From contig JADFSR010000007.1 of assembly GCA_022560615.1 (NCBI GenBank), positions 1 through 64,000 on the forward strand: 64,000 bases of DNA, written 5' to 3'. Of this stretch, positions 45,616 to 54,499 are shown in pieces (the stretch's first letter is position 1; every line of letters starts with the position of its first letter). The notes below the pieces were generated by a model. It did no database searches. It had not been told where the DNA came from and worked only from the letters and a program-made list of their open reading frames with translations. The stretch is from Gemmatimonadota bacterium. Lineage in GTDB: Bacteria > Gemmatimonadota > Gemmatimonadetes > Longimicrobiales > Gaopeijiaceae. A program made the translations under genes and the position numbers.

Positions 45616-46521
45616 ATGCCGAGCTATCTACTAATCGCGAACCCCTCGTCCGGTCGGGGCCAGGGCCGGCGCCGGGCAGAGGCGCTGCGGTCCGCCCTGC
45701 CCGATGCGGGCCGTGTCGAGGTCGTCGAGACCACTCACCGCGGCGCCGCCACGGAGCTCGCTGCCAAGCACGCCCACGAGGTGGATCGCTTGATCGCCGT
45801 TGGTGGTGACGGGACGCTGAACGAGGTTCTCTGCGGGCTGATGCGTACGGGGCGCGAGGCGCATGATCTACCCGAGCTCGGCTTCCTGCCTTCCGGTACG
45901 GCGAACGCGGCCGCCCGAGCCTTCGGGCTGGCATCCGATCCGGCCGTCGTCGGGAGGTCGCTCGCGCGGGCGGTGTCTCGGCCGGTCGACGTGGGCGTCG
46001 TAAGCCACGCCGGTGGCGAGCGGGCCTTCCTCTTGTGGTTCGGAGCAGGCTACGATGCCGTGGTGATTCGAGCCCTCAACGAGACGCGTACGGGCCTCAT
46101 GGGCATGTCCGGCCTGTTGGGCAAGGCGCCCAGGGTTGTGTCCGCACTGGCGGGGTACGGTGCGCCGCGAATCGACGCGGAGGTGGAGGGATCGTCCTTT
46201 GGTATTTGGTCCAGTGTCGTCGTTACCAACGTCAAGGAGATCGCCTTCGGAGGCGTTCTCGCACAGGACGCGGACCCGTTCGACGGACAGTTCGATGTCG
46301 TGGGGATTCCGCAGGCAGGCGTCCCCGGCCTGGTTCGCCTCGTTGCGCGGATGCTTACGTCGAGCCTCGCCGGGGCGGAGGGCGTCCGACATCGGACGGC
46401 TACCCGAGTCACTCTGAGATCGGAGGGAGAGGTGCCGTTTCACCTCGACGGGGAGCCTGTAGGCATCTTGCCCGCAGTCGCTACTCTCAGGTGCGGCGCG
46501 GTCCGCTTTCTGAAGACATGA
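45616..46521 (+). CDS. Diacylglycerol/lipid kinase family protein
   Basis: 301 residues from ATG 45616. Nucleotide-binding motifs I-A-N-P-S-S-G-R-G-Q-G and A-V-G-G-D-G-T-L-N-E-V are those of the DAGK catalytic domain; F-L-P-S-G-T-A-N-A-A-A-R and the C-terminal H-L-D-G-E-P-V complete the family pattern. It phosphorylates diacylglycerol or a related lipid, recycling it to phosphatidate at the membrane. Confidence 0.9.
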   Translation: MPSYLLIANPSSGRGQGRRRAEALRSALPDAGRVEVVETTHRGAATELAAKHAHEVDRLIAVGGDGTLNEVLCGLMRTGREAHDLPELGFLPSGTANAAARAFGLASDPAVVGRSLARAVSRPVDVGVVSHAGGERAFLLWFGAGYDAVVIRALNETRTGLMGMSGLLGKAPRVVSALAGYGAPRIDAEVEGSSFGIWSSVVVTNVKEIAFGGVLAQDADPFDGQFDVVGIPQAGVPGLVRLVARMLTSSLAGAEGVRHRTATRVTLRSEGEVPFHLDGEPVGILPAVATLRCGAVRFLKT

Positions 46522-46605
46522 GGACTCAGTGGCAGGCCGTCTGCACGTGTACGGAATCACGAAGCCTCAGCGATAGCGCCGTGCTCCGGCGAGAGGCTGC
46601 TAGCG

Positions 46606-47634
46606 CTAGCTTCCCGGTCCGTCTCCCAGCCGCCTCAAGGCGTTCTCCCGCACCACCTGAGCGCTGCCGACCGGCACCCGCACGTACGTGTTTCGGCTCG
46701 GTGGGGTCACGCCGCTGATGAACTCGGGGTTCAGGCGCGTGATCTCCTCCTGGCTCGTGCCCGCAGCGCGTGCAACCGCTGCCAAGGAGGTGCTGGCCGC
46801 AACGAGCACGCGATCGAACACAAACGGATCGGGCTGGGGCTTCTCGTATCCGTGCGCCTCTGGGTCGGCCGCGACGACCACGGCTCCGAGAAACTTCGGC
46901 ACGAAGTCGCGGGTCTCGGCTGGCAGATGATGGCGGATGGCCCAGTAGAGGCTGTCCGAGAGAACCGCCCCGGGCGCTCGCCGCTCGAGGATGCCACGAA
47001 TACGGTCCGGCCCCGCGTTGTACGCCGCTAGCGCGAGGAACCATGATCCGAAGTCGGTGCGCAGCCGACCGAGGAAACTGGCGGCGGCTTCGGTGGACTT
47101 GAATGGATCGCGGCGCTCGTCGACGAGCCGGCTGACCTCCATGTCGAAGTCGCGGGCGGTCGGTTCCATGAATTGCCAGAGCCCCACTGCGCTCGCTGTG
47201 CTGACTGCGGAGGGGTTATACCCGCTTTCCAGGATCGGCAGGAATCGGAGGGACCAAGGGAGCTCGTGCGCAGCGAGCACCGCATCGACGTTGTCTTCGA
47301 ACCACGTCATCCGTTCCAGATAGGTCGGGAGCCACTTGGAGTGCGTGGTCTCCCAGAAGCGCACCCACCGCCCGACTTCGGCCAGGAACTCGGGGTCCCG
47401 GAACATCGGCGAAGCGAGTAGCTCGTCCGCCATTTCCGTGAGGCTCGCCGCCACGATGGAACTCTGAGGTGGCGCCACGATCGGCTCCGCCGCGGCAACC
47501 GCGGTGACCTCGTCCGGGTGAGCGCCGTAGAGCCCGACCGTGACGGCACACACGATGGATGCGAACAGCAGGAGCGTAAGGCCGGGACTGCCCCTTCCGT
47601 TCCACGCCTCGTCCGTTGCCTGCCTGTGATCCAT
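46606..47634 (-). CDS. Membrane-anchored lytic transglycosylase (SLT/MltD-like)
   Basis: 342 residues from ATG 47634. One N-terminal hydrophobic segment (L-T-L-L-L-F-A-S-I-V-C-A-V-T-V-G-L) is followed by the SLT domain: L-P-I-L-E-S-G-Y-N-P (catalytic Glu), G-L-W-Q-F-M, A-A-Y-N-A-G-P. The C-terminal region (V-A-R-A-A-G-T-S-Q-E-E-I-T-R-L-N-P) is LysM-like. It cleaves murein glycan strands in the periplasm. Confidence 0.9.
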   Translation of the reverse strand: MDHRQATDEAWNGRGSPGLTLLLFASIVCAVTVGLYGAHPDEVTAVAAAEPIVAPPQSSIVAASLTEMADELLASPMFRDPEFLAEVGRWVRFWETTHSKWLPTYLERMTWFEDNVDAVLAAHELPWSLRFLPILESGYNPSAVSTASAVGLWQFMEPTARDFDMEVSRLVDERRDPFKSTEAAASFLGRLRTDFGSWFLALAAYNAGPDRIRGILERRAPGAVLSDSLYWAIRHHLPAETRDFVPKFLGAVVVAADPEAHGYEKPQPDPFVFDRVLVAASTSLAAVARAAGTSQEEITRLNPEFISGVTPPSRNTYVRVPVGSAQVVRENALRRLGDGPGS

Positions 47635-47811
47635 CGATTCGCCCCACGCGTGTAGTCGTGCGCTTGGTCTCTCCAGTTGGATGCCCCTTACCGCGTTCGG
47701 GTTGCGATGGGTTGCCCTGCCAGAGCCGTCCGGGCCGCGATTGCGAGGCGCTGAGCTCGGCGGCACTTTCCTCCTTCTCGATCCACGAAGTCGCTGACGG
47801 AGAAGTGAAGA

Positions 47812-48951
47812 ATGCAGAGATCGATTAGAGTGGGGGCGGTCATCCTGCTAGTGATCCTAGGGCTCGGCCTGAGATGGCGCTTGGGATCTGACGAGGGTGG
47901 CACCCCTGGTGCCACCGGTACCGGCGGTGGCGTACCGACGTTCACCGTCGATCCGTCGTGGCCGCTCGAGATGCCCAACAGGTGGATCATGGGCGCCGTG
48001 ACCGCAGTCTTCGTGGACGCGCAGGATCACGTCTGGGTCACCCACCTCCCCGAGACGCTCACGCCCGAGGAGATCTCGGTCGTACAGGATCCGCCGCTCG
48101 GAACGTGCTGCGTGCCCGCTCCCATCGTGATCGAGTTCGACGCGCAGGGCAACGTGATCCAGGGATGGGGTGACCCCGCTACGCAGGATATCTCCGAGTT
48201 CCCGAGGAACGCGCACGGGCTGTTCATCGACCACAATGACTTCGTGTGGATCGGTACGTTTCGGCATCACCGCGTGATGAAGTTCACGCGTAGCGGAGAG
48301 CTGGTGATGCAGATCGGGGAATACGAGGTGAACGCGGGCAGCAACGACGAGAGCCTTCTCGGGGGGCCGGCGGGGATCTGGGTCGATCCTTCGACGAACG
48401 AGGTCTTCATCGCGGACGGGTACAGGAATCGCCGCGTGATCGTGTTCGACGGCGAAACGGGGGCCTACCTACGTCACTGGGGTGCGTACGGGGACCGGCC
48501 TGACGACGCGTACGAGTACGGCGATCGCGATCCGGCCGGCCCACCCCCGCGTCAGTTCTCTACCGTTCACGGTCTCATGGGCTCGAACGATGGACTCATC
48601 TACGTGGCCGATCGTCGCGGCAACCGCATCCAGGTGTTTCGGCAAAGCGGAGAGTTCGTCACGGAGAAGATCATTGCTCCTGAGACCCGGGCATCGGGCT
48701 CCGCGTTCGTCGTTGGCCTGTCGCCCGATGCCGAGCAAGAGTGGCTCTACCTCGCGGACGGAACGAACCACAAGGTTTGGATCCTGCGCCGCTCCGACCT
48801 GGAAGTCGTCGGCGACTTCGGACGAGGTGGTCGCCAGGTCGGCCAGTTCCTGCGTCCGCATGGCATGAGCGTGGATTCGCAAGGCAACATCTACGTGGGT
48901 GAGGCGTCCACGGGTCGGCGTGTGCAGAAGTTCACTGTCTCGGGCGGCTGA
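47812..48951 (+). CDS. Membrane-anchored NHL-repeat beta-propeller protein
   Basis: 379 residues with a good GGAG ribosome site. The N-terminal hydrophobic helix (V-I-L-L-V-I-L-G-L-G-L) anchors a periplasmic propeller. NHL-type repeats include N-A-H-G-L-F-I-D-H-N-D-F-V-W-I-G, G-I-W-V-D-P-S-T-N-E-V-F-I-A-D-G-Y and the last R-P-H-G-M-S-V-D-S-Q-G-N-I-Y-V-G. Such proteins bind ligands or act as lyases or lactonases. No catalytic assignment is possible. Confidence 0.85.
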   Translation: MQRSIRVGAVILLVILGLGLRWRLGSDEGGTPGATGTGGGVPTFTVDPSWPLEMPNRWIMGAVTAVFVDAQDHVWVTHLPETLTPEEISVVQDPPLGTCCVPAPIVIEFDAQGNVIQGWGDPATQDISEFPRNAHGLFIDHNDFVWIGTFRHHRVMKFTRSGELVMQIGEYEVNAGSNDESLLGGPAGIWVDPSTNEVFIADGYRNRRVIVFDGETGAYLRHWGAYGDRPDDAYEYGDRDPAGPPPRQFSTVHGLMGSNDGLIYVADRRGNRIQVFRQSGEFVTEKIIAPETRASGSAFVVGLSPDAEQEWLYLADGTNHKVWILRRSDLEVVGDFGRGGRQVGQFLRPHGMSVDSQGNIYVGEASTGRRVQKFTVSGG

Positions 48952-48986
48952 TCTGAGTCGGTATCTCACGAACGGGCGCCACTTGC

Positions 48987-49433
48987 GTGCCTGAGGCGCA
49001 TGGAGCGAGCGCGAGTGCCCAAGCCACTCCGACCGTCTCGATCGAAGGCCGCGTGATCGACGCGGTCGCGCTCACCCCTGTTCCCGGAGCCGTGATCCGG
49101 CACCTGTCTTCATCGGCCACGGCCGTCGCCGACAACGAGGGGCGCTTTTCTCTCGAAGTGGAAACCATCGGTGTGTACGTGCTCCGGGTGGAGCAACTCG
49201 GCTACGAGGACTCTCAAGCGGTGCTGCCTTCCACCGCGCCCATCGAGTTCACGACGATCTCGATACAGCCGAAGCCGATCGAACTGCAGGGCCTCGAGGT
49301 CAGCGTCGCGAGCCAGTTCGAACAGAGGCGAACCGCGTCCGCTCGCGAGGTCAGGGTTCTCGATCACCCATCATTCTCAGCATCAACCTGTTCCTGCTGT
49401 TCCGGCCGGAGTGGTTCCACTGGCAGTTCGTGA
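48987..49433 (+). pseudogene. Truncated CarboxypepD-regulatory-like / TonB-dependent receptor N-terminus
   Basis: From GTG 48987 the frame gives the end of a signal-like region (A-S-A-S-A-Q), one carboxypeptidase-regulatory-like beta domain (V-S-I-E-G-R-V-I-D-A-V-A-L-T-P-V-P-G-A ... Y-V-L-R-V-E-Q-L-G-Y) and Q-G-L-E-V-S-V-A, a form usually leading into a TonB plug. After R-E-V-R-V-L-D it runs out of frame into the following membrane-protein sequence. Both the signal peptide and everything after the first domain are missing, so this is a deletion remnant. Confidence 0.6.
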
Positions 49434-50533
49434 TCATCGCGCTCGGCTACCTCGCCAAGGAGCTCATCCGCTGGGACAAGGGCGGACGTTCGTCGCACAT
49501 CTTCAACCCGTCCTCGTTCCCGCTCGCCGTCTTCTCACTCGTGCTGATCCTTACCGGCACGACGGACACGACGCTCGGCATCGAAATCGCGACGACGCTG
49601 TTCAATCCGCCGCACATGCATTTGTTGATCTTCCTCGTGGCGCTGCCGGCGATGCTGCTCTTCGGCGTTACGACGATGACGCTTTCCGCGGCCGTGACGA
49701 CGTACCTGTTCGGTCTGGTCTATTTTGGGGTGACGGGCACGTACCTCTTCTTCGACTCCTACATCCCCATCGCGGTTTTTGTAGGGATGACGCTGCTGTT
49801 CACCGACCCGTCGACCTCGCCGAGGACGGAGTCGGGACGCGTCTTCTTCGGGGTGCTGTACGGGATGGGCACGATCGGTCTGTTCGGTATCCTGAGGCTC
49901 ATCGACGCCCCGACGTTCTACGACAAGCTGTTGCCCGTCCCGATCCTGAACATGCTGATTCAGATCATCGATCGATCGGTTACCACGGGGCCGTTCAGGG
50001 TGCTGAGTCTGTCCAAGGTGGCCACGGCGCTCAGTGGAACCCAACGGAGGGTGGCGACCGTCGGAATATGAATCCTGATTTTCGCGGCCATCGCCGCCGC
50101 CGACGGTGTCGGCGACGATCACCGGGGGCAGTGGGTCCCGTTCTGGCAGACGACATACGCCGAGGGGTCGGAGCGAGCGTGTAACTACCTCGCGGTGCAG
50201 CAGCAGAATCTGTGTGAGCGGGGTTCCGGCTGGTCGTGCAACGAACTGGGGATTCTGCTGGTCGTACAGATGCAGGATGAGCAGGAAGCCCTGAGCGTGT
50301 GGAGCTACGGCTGCTCATTGGGTTTCTCGGCTGCGTGCGACAACGCGGCACGGATGGAGGCGGGTTCGACGACATTCGCAAGCGCTGCCCTGACGCCGAG
50401 CGATCTGCCGATCGTGTTGCGGGGTAGCAAGGGACCGGTCCGGGAGCAAGACCCGGCAGCTCTGTACGCGATGGCGTGCGAGAGGGGGTGGATGAGTGCG
50501 TGCGGATCGAGATTCGTGGATCCCGCGCCATGA
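49370..50533 (+). pseudogene. Multi-pass membrane protein with Cys-rich C-terminal domain, N-truncated and interrupted by TGA
   Basis: From about 49370 one frame encodes several TM helices (L-F-L-L-F-R-P-E-W-F-H-W; S-S-H-I-F-N-P-S-S-F-P-L-A-V) resembling RnfD/NqrB-like proteins, then V-A-T-V-G-I, TGA at 50069, and in the same frame I-L-I-F-A-A-I-A-A-A-D-G-V-G-D-D leading to a Cys-rich Sel1-like part (R-A-C-N-Y-L-A, C-E-R-G-S-G-W-S-C-N-E-L-G, S-A-A-C-D-N-A-A-R-M) ending at 50533. The N-terminus is replaced by the receptor fragment. A Trp to stop change is the simplest reading of the TGA; Sec is discussed in the findings. Confidence 0.65.
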
Positions 50534-50925
50534 CATGGGGTGGGCATGGGAAAGCTGCTGCGTGGCGTTGGACTAACCCGATTCTCGAGTGGGCGTTCGG
50601 GATGGGTGTGTACGGATTCGTTTCCGGCGTCGGGTTCGGCACGCTGCTCTCGCTGAAGGAGGGACGGAAACGGCTGTTCGAGCTCTCGCTTGGGCGCGTC
50701 GCGCTCTGGGGCCTCCTGGGCTCCGCCGCGGTTCCGGCTCTCATGGGAACGCTGGGTCTACTTCCCTCAGGGACTCCGGTTGTGGAAATCATTCAGGCGA
50801 TGTTCGTGACGGGATTTCTCGGCGGGACATTCGCTCCCGGCTCGATCGCGATCGCCCGGCGGGCTCAACTGAAGCCTGGCGAGGAGCTGGGACTTCTGAT
50901 GGATGACCCTGCCTCCGGGCTATAG
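50530..50925 (+). CDS. Small membrane protein, unknown
   Basis: 131 residues from ATG 50530, overlapping the preceding stop. Four hydrophobic segments are visible, including G-V-Y-G-F-V-S-G-V-G-F-G and V-A-L-W-G-L-L-G-S-A-A-V-P-A-L-M-G. F-E-L-S-L-G-R-V-A-L-W-G is a pattern I associate with small membrane proteins of this phylum. No functional assignment. Overlap implies coupling to the degraded gene upstream. Confidence 0.55.
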   Translation: MTWGGHGKAAAWRWTNPILEWAFGMGVYGFVSGVGFGTLLSLKEGRKRLFELSLGRVALWGLLGSAAVPALMGTLGLLPSGTPVVEIIQAMFVTGFLGGTFAPGSIAIARRAQLKPGEELGLLMDDPASGL

Positions 50926-51024
50926 GGGCTCGCGTACGCGGCCTCGGACGCGCATGATGGTCGACCTGGATTCGTGCTCCCGGGCGCCTTGCGCGCCGGC
51001 ACATCACTGACAGGAGTCTCAACG

Positions 51025-51492
51025 ATGCTCAAACGGACCCTCACGCTGAGTCTCGCGGCGTTCGCGGCCGTACTGGTCGCTTCTGCCGACGCATCCGCTC
51101 AGGACAACCCACGTTTCGGCGTGTGGAAGCTCAGGTCCGACGCCCCGCCGCCGCAGGTCAACATCATGACCTACGAGCCGTACATGGACGGCGGCATGCG
51201 CATCACTGTTGCGTCCACGAACTCTCGCGGTCAGAGCAACGAGTGGGGCTACACCACGATGTTCGACGGCACGTTTCTGCCGGTCGCGGGTCAGGAGAAC
51301 TCGGAGACGGCGGTCGAGATCGTCGACGACCTGACCACCCGAATCTCCAATCGCCGGGACGGCCGCGTCTATCAGGTGATCATCAATACGCTCTCTGAAG
51401 ACGGCAATAGCATCAGCAACGAGTATGTGCGCCTCGACGAGAACGGGAAGATCACGCGGGTCACGCACGCGATTTACGACAGGCAACGCTAG
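51025..51492 (+). CDS. Exported hypothetical protein
   Basis: 155 residues with a CAGGAG ribosome site. A clear signal peptide (L-K-R-T-L-T-L-S-L-A-A-F-A-A-V-L-V-A-S-A ... A-S-A-Q) precedes a small beta-rich domain with F-G-V-W-K-L-R-S-D-A-P, G-M-R-I-T-V-A-S and Y-V-R-L-D-E-N-G-K-I-T-R. Periplasmic or secreted. I do not recognise the family. Confidence 0.7.
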   Translation: MLKRTLTLSLAAFAAVLVASADASAQDNPRFGVWKLRSDAPPPQVNIMTYEPYMDGGMRITVASTNSRGQSNEWGYTTMFDGTFLPVAGQENSETAVEIVDDLTTRISNRRDGRVYQVIINTLSEDGNSISNEYVRLDENGKITRVTHAIYDRQR

Positions 51493-51546
51493 GACCGCCC
51501 GCTCGGGCCCGAAGTCACGCGCAGCTGCCCCCCCAAACCACGTTAG

Positions 51547-51762
51547 ATGCTGCTCGTGAAACCGATGGATGCGGGGCTCTTGCAAACCCAACCCAGTTGG
51601 ATACTCGCGGTGCCGGTGATCAGCGCCGGAGCCATGGCGCTTATGTTCTCCGCTGGCTTCGGACTGTACTCGGCCGCGACCGCGCTGGTGGGCACGCTCC
51701 AGGGCCTGATCGTGCGGCGGATCGTGGCCGGGGACACGGCGGGGGACACGGCGGCCGGATAG
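51547..51762 (+). CDS. Small hydrophobic hypothetical protein
   Basis: 71 residues. It has one or two hydrophobic stretches (I-L-A-V-P-V-I-S-A-G-A-M-A-L-M-F and A-T-A-L-V-G-T-L-Q-G-L-I-V) and a short repeat G-D-T-A-G-D-T-A-A at the end. No ribosome site is evident. It may be a remnant of a larger membrane protein; weakly supported. Confidence 0.35.
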   Translation: MLLVKPMDAGLLQTQPSWILAVPVISAGAMALMFSAGFGLYSAATALVGTLQGLIVRRIVAGDTAGDTAAG

Positions 51763-51878
51763 GGCGGAAACCGGCGCCGCTCGGTACGGGGTGGGCTGGC
51801 GTCACCCGTACGAATCGCTTATCCCTGGGCAGGCGAGTCTTGCTACCGATCACCGACCCTCAATGGATAGGAGTTCCC

Positions 51879-52505
51879 ATGTCCCGCCGAATCTCTGTTG
51901 CGCTTTTTGCGCTCATGCTCGCTGTGCCGCTCGGCCTGAGCGCCCAGCTCCAAGTACGTTCTCAGGGAAGCACCGAAGCGAACGATCCGGACGATGTGCC
52001 CGACGTCTCCATCACGGAGATGGAAAGCTCGTTCACGGTGGGCACCGGCCCCGCGGCGGTGGTTTGGGATCCTGGCAACACGGTCAGCGGTGAGTACAAC
52101 TTGAAGGGCACGTTCACGCTTCTCGAGCCGAGTAGCCACGTCAACTACTACGGTCTGATATTCGGTGGTGGCGATCTCGACAACTCGAGCCAGAACTACC
52201 TGTATTTCCTCGTTGCACAAAACGGATCGTTCATCCTGAAGCATCGCGCGGACGACGACGCGGTCCACACCATCGTAAGCGGCACCCCGCACGACGCGGT
52301 GACCACGCCCGGCGATGACGGCACCTCGGTCAACGAGCTCGAAGTGCAGGTCGGAGCCGACGAGCTCACTTTTCTCGTGAACGGCACCGTGGTCCTCACC
52401 CAGCCGCGGACCGGCATGGCGGCACGTACGGATGGGATCTTCGGCGTGCGCATCAACCATGTGATCCCTGGCGTTACCGTTGCGGGACTCGCCGTCTCGA
52501 ACTAG
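51879..52505 (+). CDS. Secreted lectin-like (DUF1080/concanavalin-type) protein
   Basis: 208 residues from ATG 51879 with GGAG upstream. A signal peptide (R-R-I-S-V-A-L-F-A-L-M-L-A-V-P-L-G-L-S-A-Q) is followed by a jelly-roll type domain: G-E-Y-N-L-K-G-T-F-T-L-L-E, Y-Y-G-L-I-F-G-G-G-D-L, L-E-V-Q-V-G-A-D-E-L-T-F-L-V-N-G and I-F-G-V-R-I-N-H. This resembles DUF1080 or LamG-like sugar-binding domains. Function unknown. Confidence 0.65.
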   Translation: MSRRISVALFALMLAVPLGLSAQLQVRSQGSTEANDPDDVPDVSITEMESSFTVGTGPAAVVWDPGNTVSGEYNLKGTFTLLEPSSHVNYYGLIFGGGDLDNSSQNYLYFLVAQNGSFILKHRADDDAVHTIVSGTPHDAVTTPGDDGTSVNELEVQVGADELTFLVNGTVVLTQPRTGMAARTDGIFGVRINHVIPGVTVAGLAVSN

Positions 52506-52609
52506 AAGGCACGGGAGAACTCTCGGGATCGGGTCGCAGGCGGCGGATGCCTGCGGCCCGGTCGGGCCCTCTCCACGCAGGCAGTGAGGCGAGGGAACTC
52601 GCCGTCCCC

Positions 52610-53545
52610 TCAATAGACCGGTACTGCCGGTCTCTTCTCGCCCGCTGTCACCGCCAGCTGCAACCAGTTCTCCCTGGGTGGCAGGCCACAGACGGAAAAC
52701 GGGGTGAATACGCACGGCGCATTGTAGGCCCTGTTGAAGTCGATGGTGGTCCACCCTTCTTCGTCCGGGAAGTCGACTCTCAGGTACCGTCCAGCCTGAT
52801 AGGTCTCGGTCGTGGCCGTGGAATCCCACATCAGGACGAAGAACGACGTGCTGGTCTCGCCTGCGGTCGCAATGAGTGAGTGCTCCCGGCCGTCGAGCTG
52901 AAAGACGAGTTCCCCGGGAACGCGATACTCGATCGTTCCGGCGGTTACGTCCGCCACCGTGAGTGTGATCGGCTCCGCGTACGGCTCGAAGCGAGCGGCT
53001 ACCCGCCAAGCGGTGTCGACCGGGAACGATTCGGGCAACGCGAAGGTGTCTCGCACCGGGAGGTCCGTGTCCCAGACCCGGAGCCAGAGTCGGTCCGTCC
53101 CCGGCTCGCCGTGGATGCGCATGCCCAGCGACCCGAGCTCCACCGTGGTGGGATCGTCCGAGCGATCACTGCCCAGCAGGATGGGATCCGTGATCGGATC
53201 GCCGTCCAGGATGTTCATGTCGGCGCCCGGAGCTGGCTCGAGCCGGATCTCCTGTCCCGAGCGGTGCAGAGTACCGGCCAGCGGCGGGGAGTCGGCGGGC
53301 GGAAGCACGAGGGCCAAGCTCGTATCGGAACCGAACGGGTTGGCCCCCTGCTCCAGCTCCCAAAGCCCGATCCAGAGTAGAGGGCCCGAGGGCGGTGTTA
53401 CCAACCGCCCCCTACGGTACTCGCGCCACTCCGCGTGCTCCGCTGCGAAGACTGCGACGTCTACGGGTGGTGGAGCCGGCCACTCTTCTGCGATACAACT
53501 CGAAAGCAGCGTCGAGAGCGCTGCTGTCACGACTCGTGAGGACAT
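52610..53545 (-). CDS. DUF1684 lipoprotein
   Basis: 311 residues. The N-terminus L-S-T-L-L-S-S-C is a lipoprotein signal. Diagnostic DUF1684 segments are E-W-R-E-Y-R-R-G-R-L, P-L-L-W-I-G-L-W-E-L-E-Q-G-A-N-P-F-G, W-R-V-A-A-R-F-E-P-Y and the C-terminal D-F-N-R-A-Y-N-A-P-C-V-F-T and C-G-L-P-P-R-E-N-W-L. The family is conserved but biochemically uncharacterised. Monocistronic. Confidence 0.88.
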   Translation of the reverse strand: MSSRVVTAALSTLLSSCIAEEWPAPPPVDVAVFAAEHAEWREYRRGRLVTPPSGPLLWIGLWELEQGANPFGSDTSLALVLPPADSPPLAGTLHRSGQEIRLEPAPGADMNILDGDPITDPILLGSDRSDDPTTVELGSLGMRIHGEPGTDRLWLRVWDTDLPVRDTFALPESFPVDTAWRVAARFEPYAEPITLTVADVTAGTIEYRVPGELVFQLDGREHSLIATAGETSTSFFVLMWDSTATTETYQAGRYLRVDFPDEEGWTTIDFNRAYNAPCVFTPFSVCGLPPRENWLQLAVTAGEKRPAVPVY

Positions 53546-53633
53546 GCACGCAATCTGAGAGGTCCACGAGTCTCGGGCAATCCGCCGCGTCCGCGTCCGC
53601 CTGCCAGGTCACCAGCGGGTGTCAGTCGCAACT

Positions 53634-53663
53634 TTGACACGCAACCATACGGTTGCATATAAT
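53634..53663 (+). promoter_or_regulatory. Sigma70-type promoter with ArsR operator in the spacer
   Basis: TTGACA at 53634-53639 and TATAAT at 53658-53663, both perfect consensus, separated by 18 bp. The spacer holds a perfect palindrome GCAACC-ATAC-GGTTGC (53641-53656). The regulator ATG at 53670 is 7 nt after the -10, so transcription would start at or next to the start codon. Confidence 0.85.
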
Positions 53664-53669
53664 GGGGGC

Positions 53670-54005
53670 ATGTTAGACGTATTCGCAGCCGTAGCCGATC
53701 CCACGCGGCGCTCGATCCTCGGGCGTCTGCGTGGCGAGGGGGCGCTCTCGGTGTCCTCCTTGGCCCACGTCCTCCCGATTAGCCGACAGGCGGTGACCAA
53801 GCATCTCGACGTGCTCGAGAGGGCGGGTCTCATCCGGAAGCGGGTACAGGGCCGGGAGCGGCTCCATGAGCTCGAGGCTGAACCTCTACGCGAGGTTGAC
53901 GACTGGCTTGCGCCGTATGCAGCGGTGTGGGACGAGCGCCTCGAGCGGCTGCGGATCCACCTCGACGGAGACGGAGATGGAGTCGATGACCGAGCGGGTA
54001 GTTGA
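53670..54005 (+). CDS. ArsR-family transcriptional regulator
   Basis: 111 residues from ATG 53670. The winged helix is typical: M-L-D-V-F-A-A-V-A-D-P-T-R-R-S-I-L, helix-turn-helix L-P-I-S-R-Q-A-V-T-K-H-L-D-V-L-E and wing R-V-Q-G-R-E-R-L-H-E-L. No Cys metal sites are present, as in the ArsR group paired with SRPBCC proteins. It very likely represses its own promoter through the spacer palindrome. No ribosome site precedes the ATG, in keeping with a leaderless mRNA. Confidence 0.92.
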   Translation: MLDVFAAVADPTRRSILGRLRGEGALSVSSLAHVLPISRQAVTKHLDVLERAGLIRKRVQGRERLHELEAEPLREVDDWLAPYAAVWDERLERLRIHLDGDGDGVDDRAGS

Positions 54006-54399
54006 AAAGACGCTGCACTTTCAGGCGTCCAGGGAGCGAGTGTGGAAGGCGATCAAGGACCCGACCGAGTTGGCCATGTGGTTCGGCGACGAAGCCGAGC
54101 TCGATCTCAGGGTGGGTGGGAACGGAGCGATGACGTGGGAGAGCCATGGGCGATACGAGATGCGCGTCGAGGAGGTAGAGGCTCCACGCCGCATAGTGTG
54201 GAGCTGGGTGGGCGAGGGGGGAGTCGCGTTCGATGACGCCCAGACGACGCGGGTGGAGTGGGAACTCACCGAGCGCGAGGACGGCGGTACCACGTTGTAT
54301 CTTCGTGAGTCGGGATTCCTTACGGATTCGAGCCGTCAGGAGAACGACGGCGGGTGGGACCAGGAGCTCGGGGAGCTGGTGGAGCTGCTCGCGTCCTGA
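53986..54399 (+). CDS. SRPBCC-domain (AHSA1-like) protein
   Basis: 137 residues from ATG 53986 (ATG 53977 possible), overlapping the regulator gene. V-V-E-K-T-L-H-F-Q-A-S-R-E-R-V-W-K-A-I, A-M-W-F-G-D-E-A-E and R-I-V-W-S-W-V-G define the AHSA1/START-like fold, a hydrophobic-ligand cavity. ArsR-SRPBCC pairs are common two-gene units; the ligand is unknown. Confidence 0.9.
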   Translation: MTERVVEKTLHFQASRERVWKAIKDPTELAMWFGDEAELDLRVGGNGAMTWESHGRYEMRVEEVEAPRRIVWSWVGEGGVAFDDAQTTRVEWELTEREDGGTTLYLRESGFLTDSSRQENDGGWDQELGELVELLAS

Positions 54400-54499
54400 T
54401 ACTCGAGTGCCGAGGCCTTCTTGGATTCCGGGTCTCGTGCTCCGAGCGGGCCTACGGGCCGGGAGAATCGAGATGGAAAACGAATGCGGGTGAGGTAGC

